From Montifringilla adamsi (Eukaryota > Chordata > Aves > Passeriformes > Passeridae), in the NCBI GenBank assembly GCA_017590115.1, contig JAGGNK010013558.1:15656932-15720931 (forward strand): 64,000 nt of DNA, in the 5' to 3' direction. The position numbers and the translations under genes are program-made. This document shows positions 25,897-37,725 of this stretch, piece after piece (within the stretch, counting starts at the first letter, position 1; each line of letters begins with the position of its first letter). The notes beneath the pieces were generated by a model, which saw only the letters and a list, made by a program, of their open reading frames with translations, searched no databases and was not told the DNA's origin.

Positions 25897-26568
25897 TGGG
25901 TGCTAAAGTGACCCAGAGCTCAGTGTTATCTGCATTGGCTGGCCCTTAATATTCCTTGTTTCCATGTCTTTCTGTTCCATGAGGTGAGTGAAATAAAGAT
26001 GAGTCTATTTCTCAAAGGGAGCTGCAGGTATTGGTATAAAGTAATGGAATAACCTCCATAGATTGGACCTGTGAGTTCCTGCTACCAACTCAAACAGGAA
26101 TCTGCTTATTCCATCACATAAACTGCAGATAATGGATCAGATGTATCAATCAGATCTTATAGACTGAGTACAGTCAGTTGAAGTGCTCCTAATAGGAACT
26201 AAATTAAAATAATTTAATTAAACCACATTGTTTGTGACAACTCTCCATTCTCTCCACTCAATAGGTGATCAGATCACCTGGGTCATAGGGCAAACATTTA
26301 TTCTCAGGAATAATGATAGTATTTGCTGTGTCCCGAGTCCTTGTGAAGACAGTGGACATTTTCTCCAATATTAGATGTCATTTCTGGTTTGCTTCTTTAA
26401 GAATAATTTCTATTCTCCTTTTGTCGCCTGATAATTAACAGAACATTGTTTGTATTGTAGTGGGAGCTGGAGTTCTCCATCATAGGTCACAGATGCTGTC
26501 AGGGGCTTTAAAAAACTGCACATACATATATTTTTATATACCTATATTCTCCAAAGGAGCACAGATGG

Positions 26569-26572
<4 letters not shown>

Positions 26573-26599
<27 letters not shown>
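26573..26599. repeat. Poly-A run (27 A)
   Basis: A perfect homopolymer. No retrocopy or SINE body was recognised on its 5' side, so a poly-A tail origin cannot be supported. Confidence 0.9.
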
Positions 26600-26601
<2 letters not shown>

Positions 26602-27178
26602 CATGCATTTGCTGGCCTAATCAGCTATGCCCTGATTAATCAAGGTGTGTCATTTCCCAAATGCACCTTTCTGAGAGGAAGCTTTCCTTTCTCCTCCCTC
26701 TCTGACATCCAGCCTCTCTTCCATCGTGTACCAGAGTGGGAACCTGTCATGAATCTTTGGATAATGGACTGTTGCTTTGACAAACTACTCCTGGTGAAAC
26801 ACGTGCCTGTCTTGGCAACAATAACAGCAAAGTGCAGATTTTGGGGAAGAAATAGAGGTTTTGAGGGCTGCAGCGCCAGACTTTGAGTCTGTAAATTGCT
26901 GGCCAGGGATGTTAGATGCCTTTTAATATTTTCAAACATCCAGTAGAGTAATGAAGGAACTGTAGGACTACCCTGATGTAAGACCTCGGGAGAGTTGTTT
27001 TCAGAGATCATGGGAGCTCAGAACTTGTTTAAGAACATGAAGTCCTATCCAAGTAATAGCTGGAAATAAGTTGCTTGATTTTTCTATCCCTAAAGACAAA
27101 TTCTTGTAATAGCAAAAGTGTAAAATCCAACAAAGAGGGGCTTGATACATTCAGATACTCCAGCCACTTCACAGTGGG

Positions 27179-27204
<26 letters not shown>
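27179..27204. repeat. Poly-A run (26 A)
   Basis: A perfect homopolymer, with about 580 bp of unrecognised sequence between it and the previous A run. No retrotransposon body was identified. Confidence 0.9.
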
Positions 27205-27209
<5 letters not shown>

Positions 27210-27592
27210 GACATTCAGTGAAACTATTTGGGGTAAATAATGAGGACAGACTTCTCGGAAATAAACTGGCATGGATTTGGCCATGAGATGTCAGATTCAT
27301 AACTTGGGAAATGAAAGCCTCTATATACTAGAGAGCAGGCCCTAGACCAGCAGTGGCAATTCAGCCTTCTGAGCCACAGGGATTTCTTTATAAGCAGTGG
27401 TATATTAAATGTGGGATCGGGTAGGCCAAAGGGACAGCAGTAAAACAGAGACAACGTGCAGTGACCAAAAATGAGCTAAAGCCAGACACTAATTACTTCA
27501 CAGTAATTTGGTTTTCCTGTAGAGTTGACTAATATTGCTTGCTCCTGGAAAGTAAATGCTTTCCCTATCAGTTGGGTTTTAGACCTAGTACG

Positions 27593-27607
27593 TTTTTTTT
27601 TTTTTTT
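27593..27607. repeat. Poly-T run
   Basis: Fifteen T flanked by CG on both sides. Low complexity. Confidence 0.85.
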
Positions 27608-28089
27608 CGTTTAAGTGAAACTGGGGAGAAAGCAGTTTTTGTTTATTTATCTGATTTTGCGCCTTTTTCAATGAGAAGATGAGGGGTGGATTGTTACACT
27701 GTGCACATAGATGGAGTGGGCTGAGGAGGAGACAGGCCTAGGTCAACAAAACAGATTCATCCATCACATCTGCCAGAGTGGAAAGATAGTTGTCTGGATG
27801 CTCGGTCAACCCGAGACCTTTCTGCTGAGTCAACTGACAAGATTGCAGATACCTGTGACAACGAGGACACTTATCCACCAGTAAGTGGACTGAAGACCAC
27901 CAACACGTTTTGGCGGTGGGTCTCCAGCTTGGGAAGCTCTGAACTCCTGAACACCAGAGTTTTCAGCCCTCCTCTCCTTATCGCCTGAGGATCGTTACCA
28001 AAAAACCAAGATGGAATGAGATAAAAAGAACAAAAGGAAGGGATCCTGAGGTGCTAATGGCGGAAGGTGTGAGAGTCAGTAGAAAGTAC

Positions 28090-28440
28090 AGTAAAGAAAC
28101 CCATGACAAGTCATGATAAATGGGTCGTTATAAAATTCATGTTTAGGCTGCACCAGTCTGGGGATAATGCCATTCGTCATGGCAACACTGGGGCACTAAT
28201 GAGCCCTCATTGCATATTCATGGCTTTGGAGCCTCTCTCCTCTCTCTGCCTCCCTCCCACCCTGAACCAATGCCTGGTAAATATCTCCACCTCAAGCTGA
28301 AACTCGACTTAGTCTGCTTCTTTTTTTTTTTTTTTTTATTTGTTATGTTGCAGCAATTACACTGTAAAAGTGCTGCACAAGATTGATTGCTCTGATCTGT
28401 AGTTCAATTGTAAATTAGAATACACATCCCCCTGGGGACA
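28090..28440. promoter_or_regulatory. Candidate regulatory block with RFX-like and POU-like sites
   Basis: It contains GTCATGGCAAC (28176-28186), which carries a good RFX X-box half-site, and GCATATTCATG shortly after it (about 28211), a POU-type word. There are several TAAT/ATTA cores and a CpG-sparse, non-repetitive texture. A T17 run (28321-28337) divides it from a second AT-rich part with TGATTGCTC and TAAATTAGAAT words. It is part of a longer conserved-looking domain that also holds the MIR relic at 28.8 kb. Confidence 0.3.
28321..28337. repeat. Poly-T run (17 T)
   Basis: A perfect homopolymer within otherwise complex sequence. Confidence 0.85.
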
Positions 28441-28479
28441 CACGGCCCCTATTTGTGATTAAGAAAAAAGCCCCATAAT

Positions 28480-28680
28480 AGACTAATAGCTAAAGTTCTC
28501 TCTCTTTTACTTTCAGGCAATTAGCTTGATGAAATGGCCTCTTTTTGTGTACCCTGGAAGTGTAAACCGATATCATAATGAAGTATATGATGTTTATTCT
28601 ATTATTTTCACCTTGCCATGTATGCAGGAATGCATAAATAATGGCTGCTTTGTCTAGTACATTTACTGATTCAGAAGTAA
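28480..28680. promoter_or_regulatory. Candidate conserved block
   Basis: Complex AT-rich sequence with GGCAATTAGCTTG, a GATATCATAATGAAG stretch and GAATGCATAAATAATGG (POU/HOX-like). No repeat similarity and no usable frame. Regulatory status is inferred from motif texture only. Confidence 0.25.
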
Positions 28681-28810
28681 ACTCTGTCTTAAAGATGCAG
28701 CCTGTGATCCCGTAGCCTTCTGGACACTGTGACTAGTCCTTACAAAAACTCACATTCTGCCCAAAGATGTTGGAGACCATTTTTTGGCCAGGTGATTAAA
28801 TACTGTTTGC

Positions 28811-28943
28811 AAGACACTTTCATGTATGATGAACCTTAATTAGAAAATCCTCCTAATAACCTTGTGGAAAAGAAGGTATGCCCATTTTACAGAAAGGAAC
28901 ACTGAGGGGCATATGCTGAGCGTGTTACACAAGCCCACACAGG
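28811..28943 (+). mobile_element. MIR SINE relic
   Basis: Collinear blocks match the MIR consensus from its 5' half onward: 'aatcctcctaataacctt', 'gtggaaaagaaggtatgcc', 'cattttacagaaaggaac', 'actgaggggc' and 'acacaagcccacacagg'. The core 'ccattttacag...actgagg' is especially clear. The 3' third is missing or unreadable. In a bird genome a MIR this well preserved suggests slow local evolution or exaptation. Confidence 0.75.
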
Positions 28944-29079
28944 ACCTTAATAAGTACTTAAGAAATCCTACCTCCTTGAAGGTTTTTTCAGGCAATCAGA
29001 GGCTCCCTTTCCTCCCTTTTGTATAGTTATTAATGCTGTCATGGATGGGTCATGGAGTGGCTCTGACCTTCCTCTTCCT

Positions 29080-29107
29080 CGACGGCGTACGACTCCGCGG
29101 TGTCACG
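29080..29107. other. Isolated dense CpG cluster
   Basis: Seven CpG dinucleotides fall within 28 bp, with almost none for hundreds of bases either side. It is too short for a CpG island. It could be a recently inserted fragment, or a protected unmethylated binding spot. Confidence 0.7.
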
Positions 29108-30332
29108 GTTGCCTTCATTTCCACGTGACACACACAGCTAAAGCTCTTTCACCTGGATCCAAGGTGGATGTGGTCATGCTCATTCTCAATGTTGTGTGTT
29201 GGATGTTGGCTTTCCCAAGGCTCAATTTGAGCTGTCAGTCTGAGCCAAGGAGTGGTGTTGTGCAACAGTGTTAGAACGCGGGGATGGTGTTCGTGCAGTT
29301 GAGCTCCAGATAAATATCTGGGAAGAAAACTGCCATGTGATGATAGCTCTGGGCATATCTGCCTGCTGAGGAAAGGTGCTTCTGCATTAGCCTTTCACTT
29401 TGGCCCAGGAGTGCACTTTTGAAGAGAATCCTCCAAATAACCCTGCTTACCCCGTCCCACCCGGCCAGGCAGCCTTGGAGCACGCAAACAGAATTCTTTA
29501 GTGTGGAGTTAAAGCAGGTGATGTGGCCTGGGAGCTGCAGCAGCTAACGGGAGTTCAGTGCACAGGAGCATGCTAGGGCTAGTCTGAGTAAACCTTTGCC
29601 ATGCAGCGACCTGGGGCCAGTCCCTGCTCCTCAGAGCATGGTGTAGACAGAGCTTTCTTTGCCTCTTTGCTGAGTGGAGCAGGGCTCCTATCCAAGGAGT
29701 TATGACAAACTTGGGTAGTATGGTAGGGAGGACGTGTGAAATGGCCTGAAAATCCTGCCTGAGGAAAGGCACTGCTATATGTACAACCCCATCAGTTTGC
29801 CTGCAATAGAAATGTCTCCATTTAGTTTAAATTCTGTGTGAGAGGGGTTCTGTAGGGGAACATAACACACCTTGGAAGCATTTTGCTAAGAAGTACTACC
29901 AGTGCAAACCTTCAAAGGGTAACTCTGTACATGGCTACAAAACCATATTCTGTTTAAACTTGTTCATCATTGTCTTCTTGCATGACAGCCCTGGCATTTA
30001 AAATATGTTAGGGGTGACACAATACTTTCACCTGGTGCAGACATATATCACTGGAAGGATGTTCTCATAAACAAAGTGCTGCAGGCTATGATCTTATCAT
30101 TCTCCTCTTCCTTCTTCTCGGCTCAGTTCAATGACAAACACGTATTTCTCTTCTCTGCTCCAGTTTCTGCTCTACAGGAGCCTGGTGTTGGAGCAACAGG
30201 TGATGTTGCAAATCAGGAATGACAAGCGTTGGTGGTGGCCTGGTGGGGGGAAGCATCAGAGGGGGCAGGAAACAAATGCAACAAATTTTACCCCAATTCA
30301 GCTGGTGCAGTCTCACGGCACGGGCAGAAGTG

Positions 30333-30360
30333 CACTCGCGTGCGTGCCTGCACACGCGTG
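30333..30360. other. Alternating purine-pyrimidine CG/TG tract (potential Z-DNA)
   Basis: CGCGTGCGTGC (30337-30347) and TGCACACGCGTG (30349-30360) form an almost continuous alternating purine-pyrimidine stretch with several CpGs. Such CG/CA alternation is the classical Z-DNA-prone composition. It is distinct from its AT-rich surroundings. Confidence 0.6.
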
Positions 30361-32381
30361 AGTTTTTTGAGAAAGACAAAGCAAATTAGAGTGTTCATGT
30401 GTAATTAGCTGACTATTAGTGTGGTTCAGCCAAGGCAATAGGCAGACAGTTAACTTGAAGATAGCTCGCAGATAAAAGGGCTGGGAAGGGTGTTCTGGGG
30501 AAAGCTGGAGGTAATAGTTCAGAAGATAAAATCCTGACAAATTGAGCAGGCATCTCAGAAGTTCTTTCCCCACACCATTAGCACAGTGAAGCTACACAGG
30601 CCTTCCCTCTCTGCCCTACAAAGCTTAACCCTTCATCTGGGGCTCTTTACCCTTGGATAGCTCACTTCTAAATTATTTAATTATCATTTCCTGTTTAAAT
30701 GCATTAGTTTGAAATAAAACGGTGAAATTTCCTGCTCGTGCTTCCTGTCCTCCTTCTTGTGCTAGCATATGAAACAGAGATTATTACCCCTGTAGAGGCT
30801 GGAATACCTCCAGCTCCTTATCTGAGAGTGTGGGGGACCAGGTCTAGTAAAAACATTATCATTAAGCATCACACCTGGGGAGAAACCAAAAGGGTGTTCG
30901 AGTTCAAGTCTTTGCAACTTCTATGAAAATGTGGGTGTTTTAGTAAATCTCTGTGCTAAATGAAAATGTCATTATAATTTTCACTCATTTTATAGCTGAC
31001 AGGGAAGTGCTTTCTTCTGTCCTTTGGGAGTTTTCAGGATTTCATTTTTTTTCAGCTAATTCTGTGGCTAACCAATAAGCTGCTAAAAAGTGAAAAATCT
31101 AACTGAGCCATTTGCTTCAGTAGTTTCAAAATATTTCTTTTTTTTTTTCACTTATAAATTAAAAATTAAAATCAAAATATATTTCAAAGTAAATATATAT
31201 TCACTTAAACTATATTCACTTGCAATGATTTTTAAAAGTCTTTAACATATTTTTTTTTTTTTCTAGCGGAAAAGCCTCATGTAAACTGCATTATTCAATC
31301 CAAACCTTTTCACTTGTTTGGCATTTTCCAGGACGAAGTTCTCATGGAAAACCCTAGCCACAATCCACTTTTATCATTAATTCAGTATATCAGGGTATTC
31401 TTGTTTGGGATGACTTCTGAGAAAGAACAATTGAGAAGTTCATGCTGAGTTGATTCAGCAGTGAAATTCTCAAATATTGCTGTAATTATCCATTCTTCTG
31501 AGTATCCACTCATGGAAAATTTACATTTCTCTAAGGTCTCTATGCCTATGGCCCCTTCCATTCCTCTCAAACAGGATGGATTAAAAGTTCTTTTGTTGAA
31601 GTAAAAGTTTATCATGGGTTTTGCACAACCTGTGCACTGTTGCTCTGTCAGTGTGTAAACTCTGTAGCAAGACTGTTAGAACTTCTTCCTGCAAGGAAAA
31701 TGCACTCGGGGTGTTTCAGAGGAGATGCACTTTTCTGTCATGCCAGACACAGAATTCATCAAACAGACAGGAAAACATGTACTGTTGGGGTGGGTAAATC
31801 CATATTCACTGAAGAACATTTTAATTTTTGCAGGCAAAAAACACCTCTCAAGGTACAGTTAGCAAATTTTGGTTCATAGCTATTCTTTAACCCCCAAAAG
31901 AAAATTCCCACTGCTACTTTTAATGCTTGTTTGTCCAAGCCTTGTGTAGGCATTTGTCACGAGCAAAATTTGGAGCAAATTCTCTACAGAAGAAATGAGG
32001 AATCAAGAGTGGGCAAGACTGTGTTGGTGTTTCTGTTCATCTTGAAGGAGGGAACCTTCTGCTGCAGATCTCAAGTGATGCTCGAGGGGAAGAACAGCAC
32101 GTACAAGGAGGAGAGCCAAGTGCCTGCCACTAGAGAGAAACCCTGGGGACAGTATCGAGGTAAGGGCCCTCACCAGCCACTCAGCAAATGCTTTCCTTGT
32201 GACTTTTGCTGCCCCACTTACCTTCTTCCCATGTCCTGTCATTTTCCTCATCCCATTTTGCACAATGACAGGAAAGCCTGGGGGTTTGCACAGGTTTCTG
32301 GAGAGGGGAGCAAGCTTTCAAACAACTGCTTACCTGAAAATAGCAGTTGGGTTACACCAGAGGTCCTGCAAACCCCTCACC

Positions 32382-32793
32382 ATCTCCCCTGAGGAGAAGC
32401 TGAGGGAACTTGGGGTGTTCAGCCTGGACAAAAGGAGGCTCAGGGAGGACCTTATCACTCTCTTCAGCTCCCTGGCAGGAGGGTGCAGCCAGGTATGGGC
32501 CGGTCTCTTCCCCCAGGTAACAGGCCACAGGACAAGAGGAAGAAGACTCAAGTTGCACCACGGGAAGTTTTTGTTGGATATTAGGGAAAATTTCATTACT
32601 GAGAGGGTGGTCAAGCACTGGGACAAGCTGCCCAGAGAAAAAGTGCAGTCACTGTGCCTGGAGGTGTTCAAAAAATGTGTGGATATGGTGCTTAGGAACA
32701 TGGTTTAGTGCTAGACCTGGCAGTGTTGGGTCGGTGGTTGAGCTGATGATCTCAGAGGTCTTTTCCCACCTTAATGATTCCATGATTCTATGG
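32382..32793 (+). mobile_element. CR1 LINE 3' fragment, plus strand
   Basis: It reads in sense through recognised CR1 3' blocks: 'ttggggtgttcagcctgg', 'aaaaggaggctcagggagg', 'gagagggtggtcaagcactg', 'aagctgcccagagaaa' and 'gtgcctggaggtgttcaa'. It ends with 'gattccatgattctatgg', two CR1 tail units. It is 5'-truncated, and some of the middle is diverged. The 169-codon frame ending at 32708 is an artefact of this repeat. Confidence 0.93.
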
Positions 32794-34075
32794 TCCCTGT
32801 GGCAGAAACTCCCAGCAGATATACAGAAAAATGTCAGAAGTCAAACTAATTCTTCTCATGAGGTATTTTCCTTGTTCCTATCACTCAGTGCATTAGAGAC
32901 TGGCAATAGAAGTCGCATAAAACAAGAATGTTTAATGGCATTTTAAGTTGATTATCTTTTCGGTATTCTTTTGGCAGAAAATCCTGCAATTTAATTAACT
33001 AATTTTGCTGCATGACAAAATTTTATTCAGTTTAAACCTCTTTTGCTCCTTGTATTAACATAGTCTATAAATATTCCCCTCCTAAGAACATTCTCCATAA
33101 CATTTGCCATGGTATAAACCTCAGCCCCCTCCTCCCAAAGAGTTCTAAATTTATCTAGTTTATCCTGGCATGGAAGCAGATACATACAATTACTGACAAG
33201 ACAACCACTATCAAACCCAACTGTTGTTACCAAGACTGAAATTCTTCCAAAAATTAATTATTTAAAATAATCCAAACGGTGCAAATATCCAAAGATCAGA
33301 CAGATCTATAAAACTTGCCTGTAGCAAAATCATGCAATTAGAATCATGCTCATAAGTGTTGCAGTCTTAAAACATTAATGGAAGGAGTTATTAAAATTGT
33401 ATTTGATTTGCATTATTACAACACTGAATGCACTATGGAAAACTGAGTCCATGAGTGAGGTGCAGCACAAACCAGAGTCTTATTATCTGAGTTGGAACTT
33501 TAAAATAGACTGTGCTTTACAGTTCTGTCTGAATTTTCTTTAGTTTTATTGCTCTTCTAAATTGATAAGGACTCTTGTTTTTATATTAGAAATAGAAAAT
33601 GAGGAGGAGGATAAGAAAATAGTTGTAGATAAAGACTCAGAAAAGCAATTTGAGAAAAAAACAATCCTTCCCAAAGTAAGTAATTTTTATCAGAAATGAG
33701 ATGTGTTGTTGTGATCGTAAGTGCCATCAGAAGCCCCAAGAATTGCAGGGTTTCTGTAGACAACCCAGGGAAAAATTGTCCCAAGTGTGGAAGCAATTAT
33801 AAAGAAATTCATGACTCACAGTAAGAATTCCTGGTTTTATTTCCATTACAAATAGACTGTAATTTGTGCATCTCTATCTGACATCTTTTTATTGGGCACT
33901 TACCCTCCCTGACATGTTTATAAAATTACCTGTTTCATTAGTGGGACATCACCAGCAAATCTGATGCACAAATGTTGCCTTTAATTCATCAGGAAACAGA
34001 GCTTGCTAAAGTCAATGGGACAATTTCAATCATTTCCAACAGAATTAGAGATAAACCTGTGAGGGTTAAAAAAGG

Positions 34076-34092
34076 TATATATATATATATAA
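34076..34092. repeat. (TA)n dinucleotide run
   Basis: Eight TA units. Simple repeat. Confidence 0.85.
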
Positions 34093-35201
34093 CCACTATT
34101 ACGAAGTGTAAGAAGGAATATAGGGAATTTTCTTTGCAACTGAGATATTTTTAGGTTTTTTATTCTTTAGAATCCCTGTACAGGCACGTCCCTCATGCAC
34201 AGTTGTCAAAAATAGTGTTTAGGCATTTAGACTCAAGTTGATTTAATCCAGTACAGAAGTGTGCTCTAAATTTTTCAGGGCAGTGAAAATATGTAAAAAT
34301 GGTGTCTTCATGTTCAAAAGCTCCATTTAATTTAGAAGAACAGTGCCAATAAATTAAATAAATGAGATTATTTCTATTAAAAGTAGAAATAGTGTCTTGT
34401 AGAAAAAATACTCTTTCTTCTGAACTTAAACCATGTTTTAAAATTCAGTATTCAGGTCCTTAGCAGGTGTAAATCATCACAGAAATTATGCTGTTACACT
34501 TTACATGATATTACCAAATTGTCTTGCTGGTAATTAAGAATATCCTCTATGGAATAAGGACCAATGACAGGAGAAAGTATAAGTTGATATTGTCTCAGCA
34601 CGCCTAAATGGTAGACAGAAATATTCATGTGCATAATCTTGCACCTTCCCTACATGATACCCAGTGGGCTGAAGTAATAGTGTACAGAATTATCTTGGAA
34701 AAGGCAATTCTCAACAGAAACTAAAAAATCTTATGAGTTGTCTGTGTTTCTCATAATTATACATGGCTAAAATGAACATAAAACTAACAGGCATGCTCTA
34801 GGAAAACGTTTCTTTAAAAATGTTTCTTTAAACTTTCAGCATATTATACTCAAATGTTTTCCAAGCTCAAATTTTCTGTATTTCATTCCAAGAAAATCAG
34901 TATCCCCTTCTCCATTTCTTTTCATGGCTCTGTCATGTCCATAACACACAGCCCAGGGAAACCAATGTCATTCCTATTACTCAGGAAGGCAATGAAGCTG
35001 TTCTGATCAAAGATGAAATTTCTGAATTTCTGGTGTAAATTTCAGGGGAAAGGCCTGAATTCAAGAGAGGCTTCCATGGAGAGCCAAGGCAGCCACTCTG
35101 TCTTCTGCAGCACAGCTCCTCTAACTCACCAACAGAGACCCTTTTCCAGAATCAAACTTTTCTTTAAAATGCAAGTGGTCTCCTTCCTCAGTATTAAAAG
35201 C

Positions 35202-35253
35202 GATTCTTGTGAAAATTATTTTCTTCTGATTCTTGTGGAAATTATTTTCATCA
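35202..35253 (+). repeat. Two-copy 26-bp tandem duplication
   Basis: Two adjacent 26-bp units, 35202-35227 and 35228-35253, each start GATTCTTGTG and are followed by an AAATTATTTTC block. They differ at about three positions. It looks like a local slippage or replication duplication that is old enough to have diverged a little. Confidence 0.85.
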
Positions 35254-37667
35254 GCTCCCTTAAGGATATGTCCATTATGAGCAGCAGAGGCTCAGGGCTG
35301 GAATTTCAGGAGTTTATGAAGCATGCTCTGACCTATGTGTTCAGCTCATTGCTCTCCCCAGTATGCTTTGGGCTTTAGAAATCACTTTTCTTTAATTCTG
35401 GCTAAGTTACTGTGAGGCTACAAGGTCTAAATTCCATGTAATGTGATGTTATAACCATGAAACATCAGCATACAGATGATGACCAAGTCCCTATTTTCTC
35501 ATTTTGGATAAAAGGTCAATATAGGTTTCATTATCCCCCAAAAAAATTTGGAAATAGTCAACTGAGAGAGGAAAAAATACAATGCATAGTGGTGAATGAT
35601 CCTTGAATGCATGTGTTTAAAATGTTCTGTAAGTGCAGAGTAACCAGAATCATGATGTCATAAATATATGACATTTAAAGGCCAAGCATATTAAGAACAA
35701 AAAATATTCAGTATAGATTATTTGTGAGCATCCTTATGGCAGATACTGGAGGATATTCTAGATTCTAGCAGAACTCAAGAAAGAATTAGGCATATATGTA
35801 CATATAGGAGGAGTTTTTGATCTCATATAAAATGTAGAAAGCGTAAAATACTGTGTATTAGAGGTCCCCTGAGCAAGAACTATTATCTCAGCATCAACTG
35901 CAAACACATTACCATCGGAAGACTTATTCCAAGGTATGAAAAAAATCCACTAACAGCAGGGAATAGAAACATTTGAAAGCTCCTCTGGAAGCCCTCAGAG
36001 CCAAACCAGGATGCCTCTGTACAAGGCAGGCTCCAGCAGCACGGTCCCTCCAGGAGCTCTGATCAGGCACTTCCCTGATCTTCATGTCTGCACATTCCAA
36101 GAAGGAACATGCTGAATATTAGCATCTTTCTAAAGCTGCTTAATGTGTGAGGCTCTTTTTTAATCTCTTGGTATCCTGTCTGCTTGTGGAATGCAGAGAA
36201 GTGTAGTTTTTTTTCCCCTTATTAATATAGAACTTACAAGTAAAACGTTACCTGTTGTAATGCAGGAAGAATTTTGTACAGAGGGAAAATTCTGTGTCCT
36301 GCCTACTAAATGACAGGCACAAGCAGTTCCTTTGGTACAGCCCCCAGTGATCACATCCCACTTTGTGCACATTGGAGCTTTTCAATCCTCCAGAGTTTTG
36401 TGTTTAGCAAAGCAGATGTGCAAATGGAGATCCGGGTGACCTCCCCTCTGAGAAGCAGGCCTTTGACACACATTACTCCCCTGCTGACAGCACCAGAAGT
36501 GTGGATCAGTTGGCATTTCACACCTGCAACTAATGTAGAAGTTGTAACAATATGAGTGAGCATTAGGGAGAGAAGGGATCCTTTGGACATAAGCCAGCTA
36601 TATTTAACAGGAAAGGTGCAAATCCACATTATGACTCAGGATATGTATTAGCTGCAGCCCTTCTATAACCTAGAAAGAAAGAATTATATACAAGGGAACT
36701 TACCTCAAAGAGTTTCTCTTTCCTCAGGCAGAAGTGATGACTAGGCTCAAACTGGCCATTTGTTTTATCTGTGGGTCGGGAATAGACAATTTAGTCCTTG
36801 CAGCTTCAGCTGTCTTGGCTCAAGATCCTGACCTACAATAAATACCTCTTCCAATCAATAGAGCACTGAACTTGGTGTAGAGCCAAGGACCTTTCCCGGC
36901 AACTTTGGCCTGGACTGAGCTGACCTGGTAAATCCGCAGGGTATGGGGAGAGATCTCACTGAGGATCCCGAGTTCTCCAAGTCCTCCAAGCCTTGGGAAC
37001 TCTGTGCCTCCAGTTAGGCTGCTGGGACAGGAATTACAACAGCTTTTCACAAGCTATTTTCTTGTTGGTGACAGATGCTCTGCACTGCTCCTTGGGCTGT
37101 TTGGACTTTCCTAATGCTGCAGCACATATCCTACAACTCTCATCACTGCTCAGGGCTCTCTTCACTGAAGCAGGTCTATCAGCTGCAGAGCATTTGGGGT
37201 TGGATGTGTTTGCTTCCCCATTCAGGAGAAGCAAATCTTGTTGGGTGGATAGAAAGGTACCACCATCCTTTGTACCAGCATGGTCTAGCCCAGACAGCTC
37301 ATCTCCTCTGGATGAGTTCTGGAGGTTTCTTTGCTGCTGTCTGAAGGTGGCTGCCCTGATCCCTCCCTACAGCCTGATGCCTTCTGCCTTTCTTCCTGCC
37401 TGAGAAATGTCACAACTGTGAATGAGCAGCTTCAGCTCCTCCTGCCAGGGTGGGAAGGGGCCACAGCAGCACATCTCTCCTTGAAAATCAAGGTGCAACC
37501 CCCACCAAAACGGGCCCCTGGGCAGTTATGTGACATTTCCTTGAGAAAGGAACCGGTTTGTCACCTCTTGCTTAATGGTGTCACCTCAAGGGAGAGCTGA
37601 GGAGCACCTATGGGCAGGACAGATAAAGTTGCATTATTAACACTATATTCATCTTGTTCTGAAGGTC

Positions 37668-37725
37668 ATGGAATCATAGGAAAGCTTGGGTTGAAAAAGG
37701 CCTTCAATATCTCCTAGTTCCAAGA
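37668..37725 (-). mobile_element. Short CR1 3' end, minus strand
   Basis: 'catggaatcataggaaagc' then 'ttgggttgaaaaaggcctt' then 'atctcctagttcc' is the reverse complement of a diverged CR1 terminus. Only about 55-60 bp remain. Confidence 0.75.

Larger units (their letters stand above)
21103..28810. other. Non-coding DNA with several conserved-looking blocks
   Basis: No supportable gene. Candidate regulatory blocks lie at 22.85-23.19, 24.52-24.74, 28.09-28.44 and 28.48-28.68 kb, with long A/T runs at 26.57, 27.18, 27.59 and 28.32 kb. A moderately GC-rich stretch at 27.66-28.07 kb matched nothing I know and may be a decayed mobile element. Confidence 0.55.
28944..32381. other. Non-coding DNA between MIR relic and CR1
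   Basis: It contains two isolated CpG-dense spots (29080-29107 and 30316-30360), T-rich runs around 31136-31262 and several medium frames with no recognisable similarity. A splice-donor-like CGAG/GTAAGG occurs near 32159-32166 inside a 153-codon frame, but there is no second exon or acceptor to support a gene. Confidence 0.55.
32794..37667. other. AT-rich non-coding DNA with a GC-richer patch at its right end
   Basis: No gene supported. It contains a TA run at 34.08 kb, a 26-bp tandem duplication at 35.2 kb and a GC-richer, stop-poor segment at about 36.8-37.6 kb. In that segment frames up to 136 codons overlap on both strands and in several phases. Confidence 0.6.

Noticed and set aside
30890..30920. 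tRNA B-box-like GTTCGAGTTCAAG
   Set aside because: No A box at the right distance and no cloverleaf could be drawn.
31931..32392. 153-codon frame with a good splice-donor-like site (near 32160)
   Set aside because: No domain, no partner exon and no acceptor could be identified, and an 86-codon frame lies on the other strand. A GTAAG word alone is common by chance.
32199..32708. 169-codon plus-strand open frame
   Set aside because: Most of it lies inside the plus-strand CR1 fragment and follows the repeat's sequence, not a host gene.
36993..37403. 136-codon frame in a GC-rich patch
   Set aside because: Overlapping frames of similar length exist on both strands, so openness is explained by base composition.
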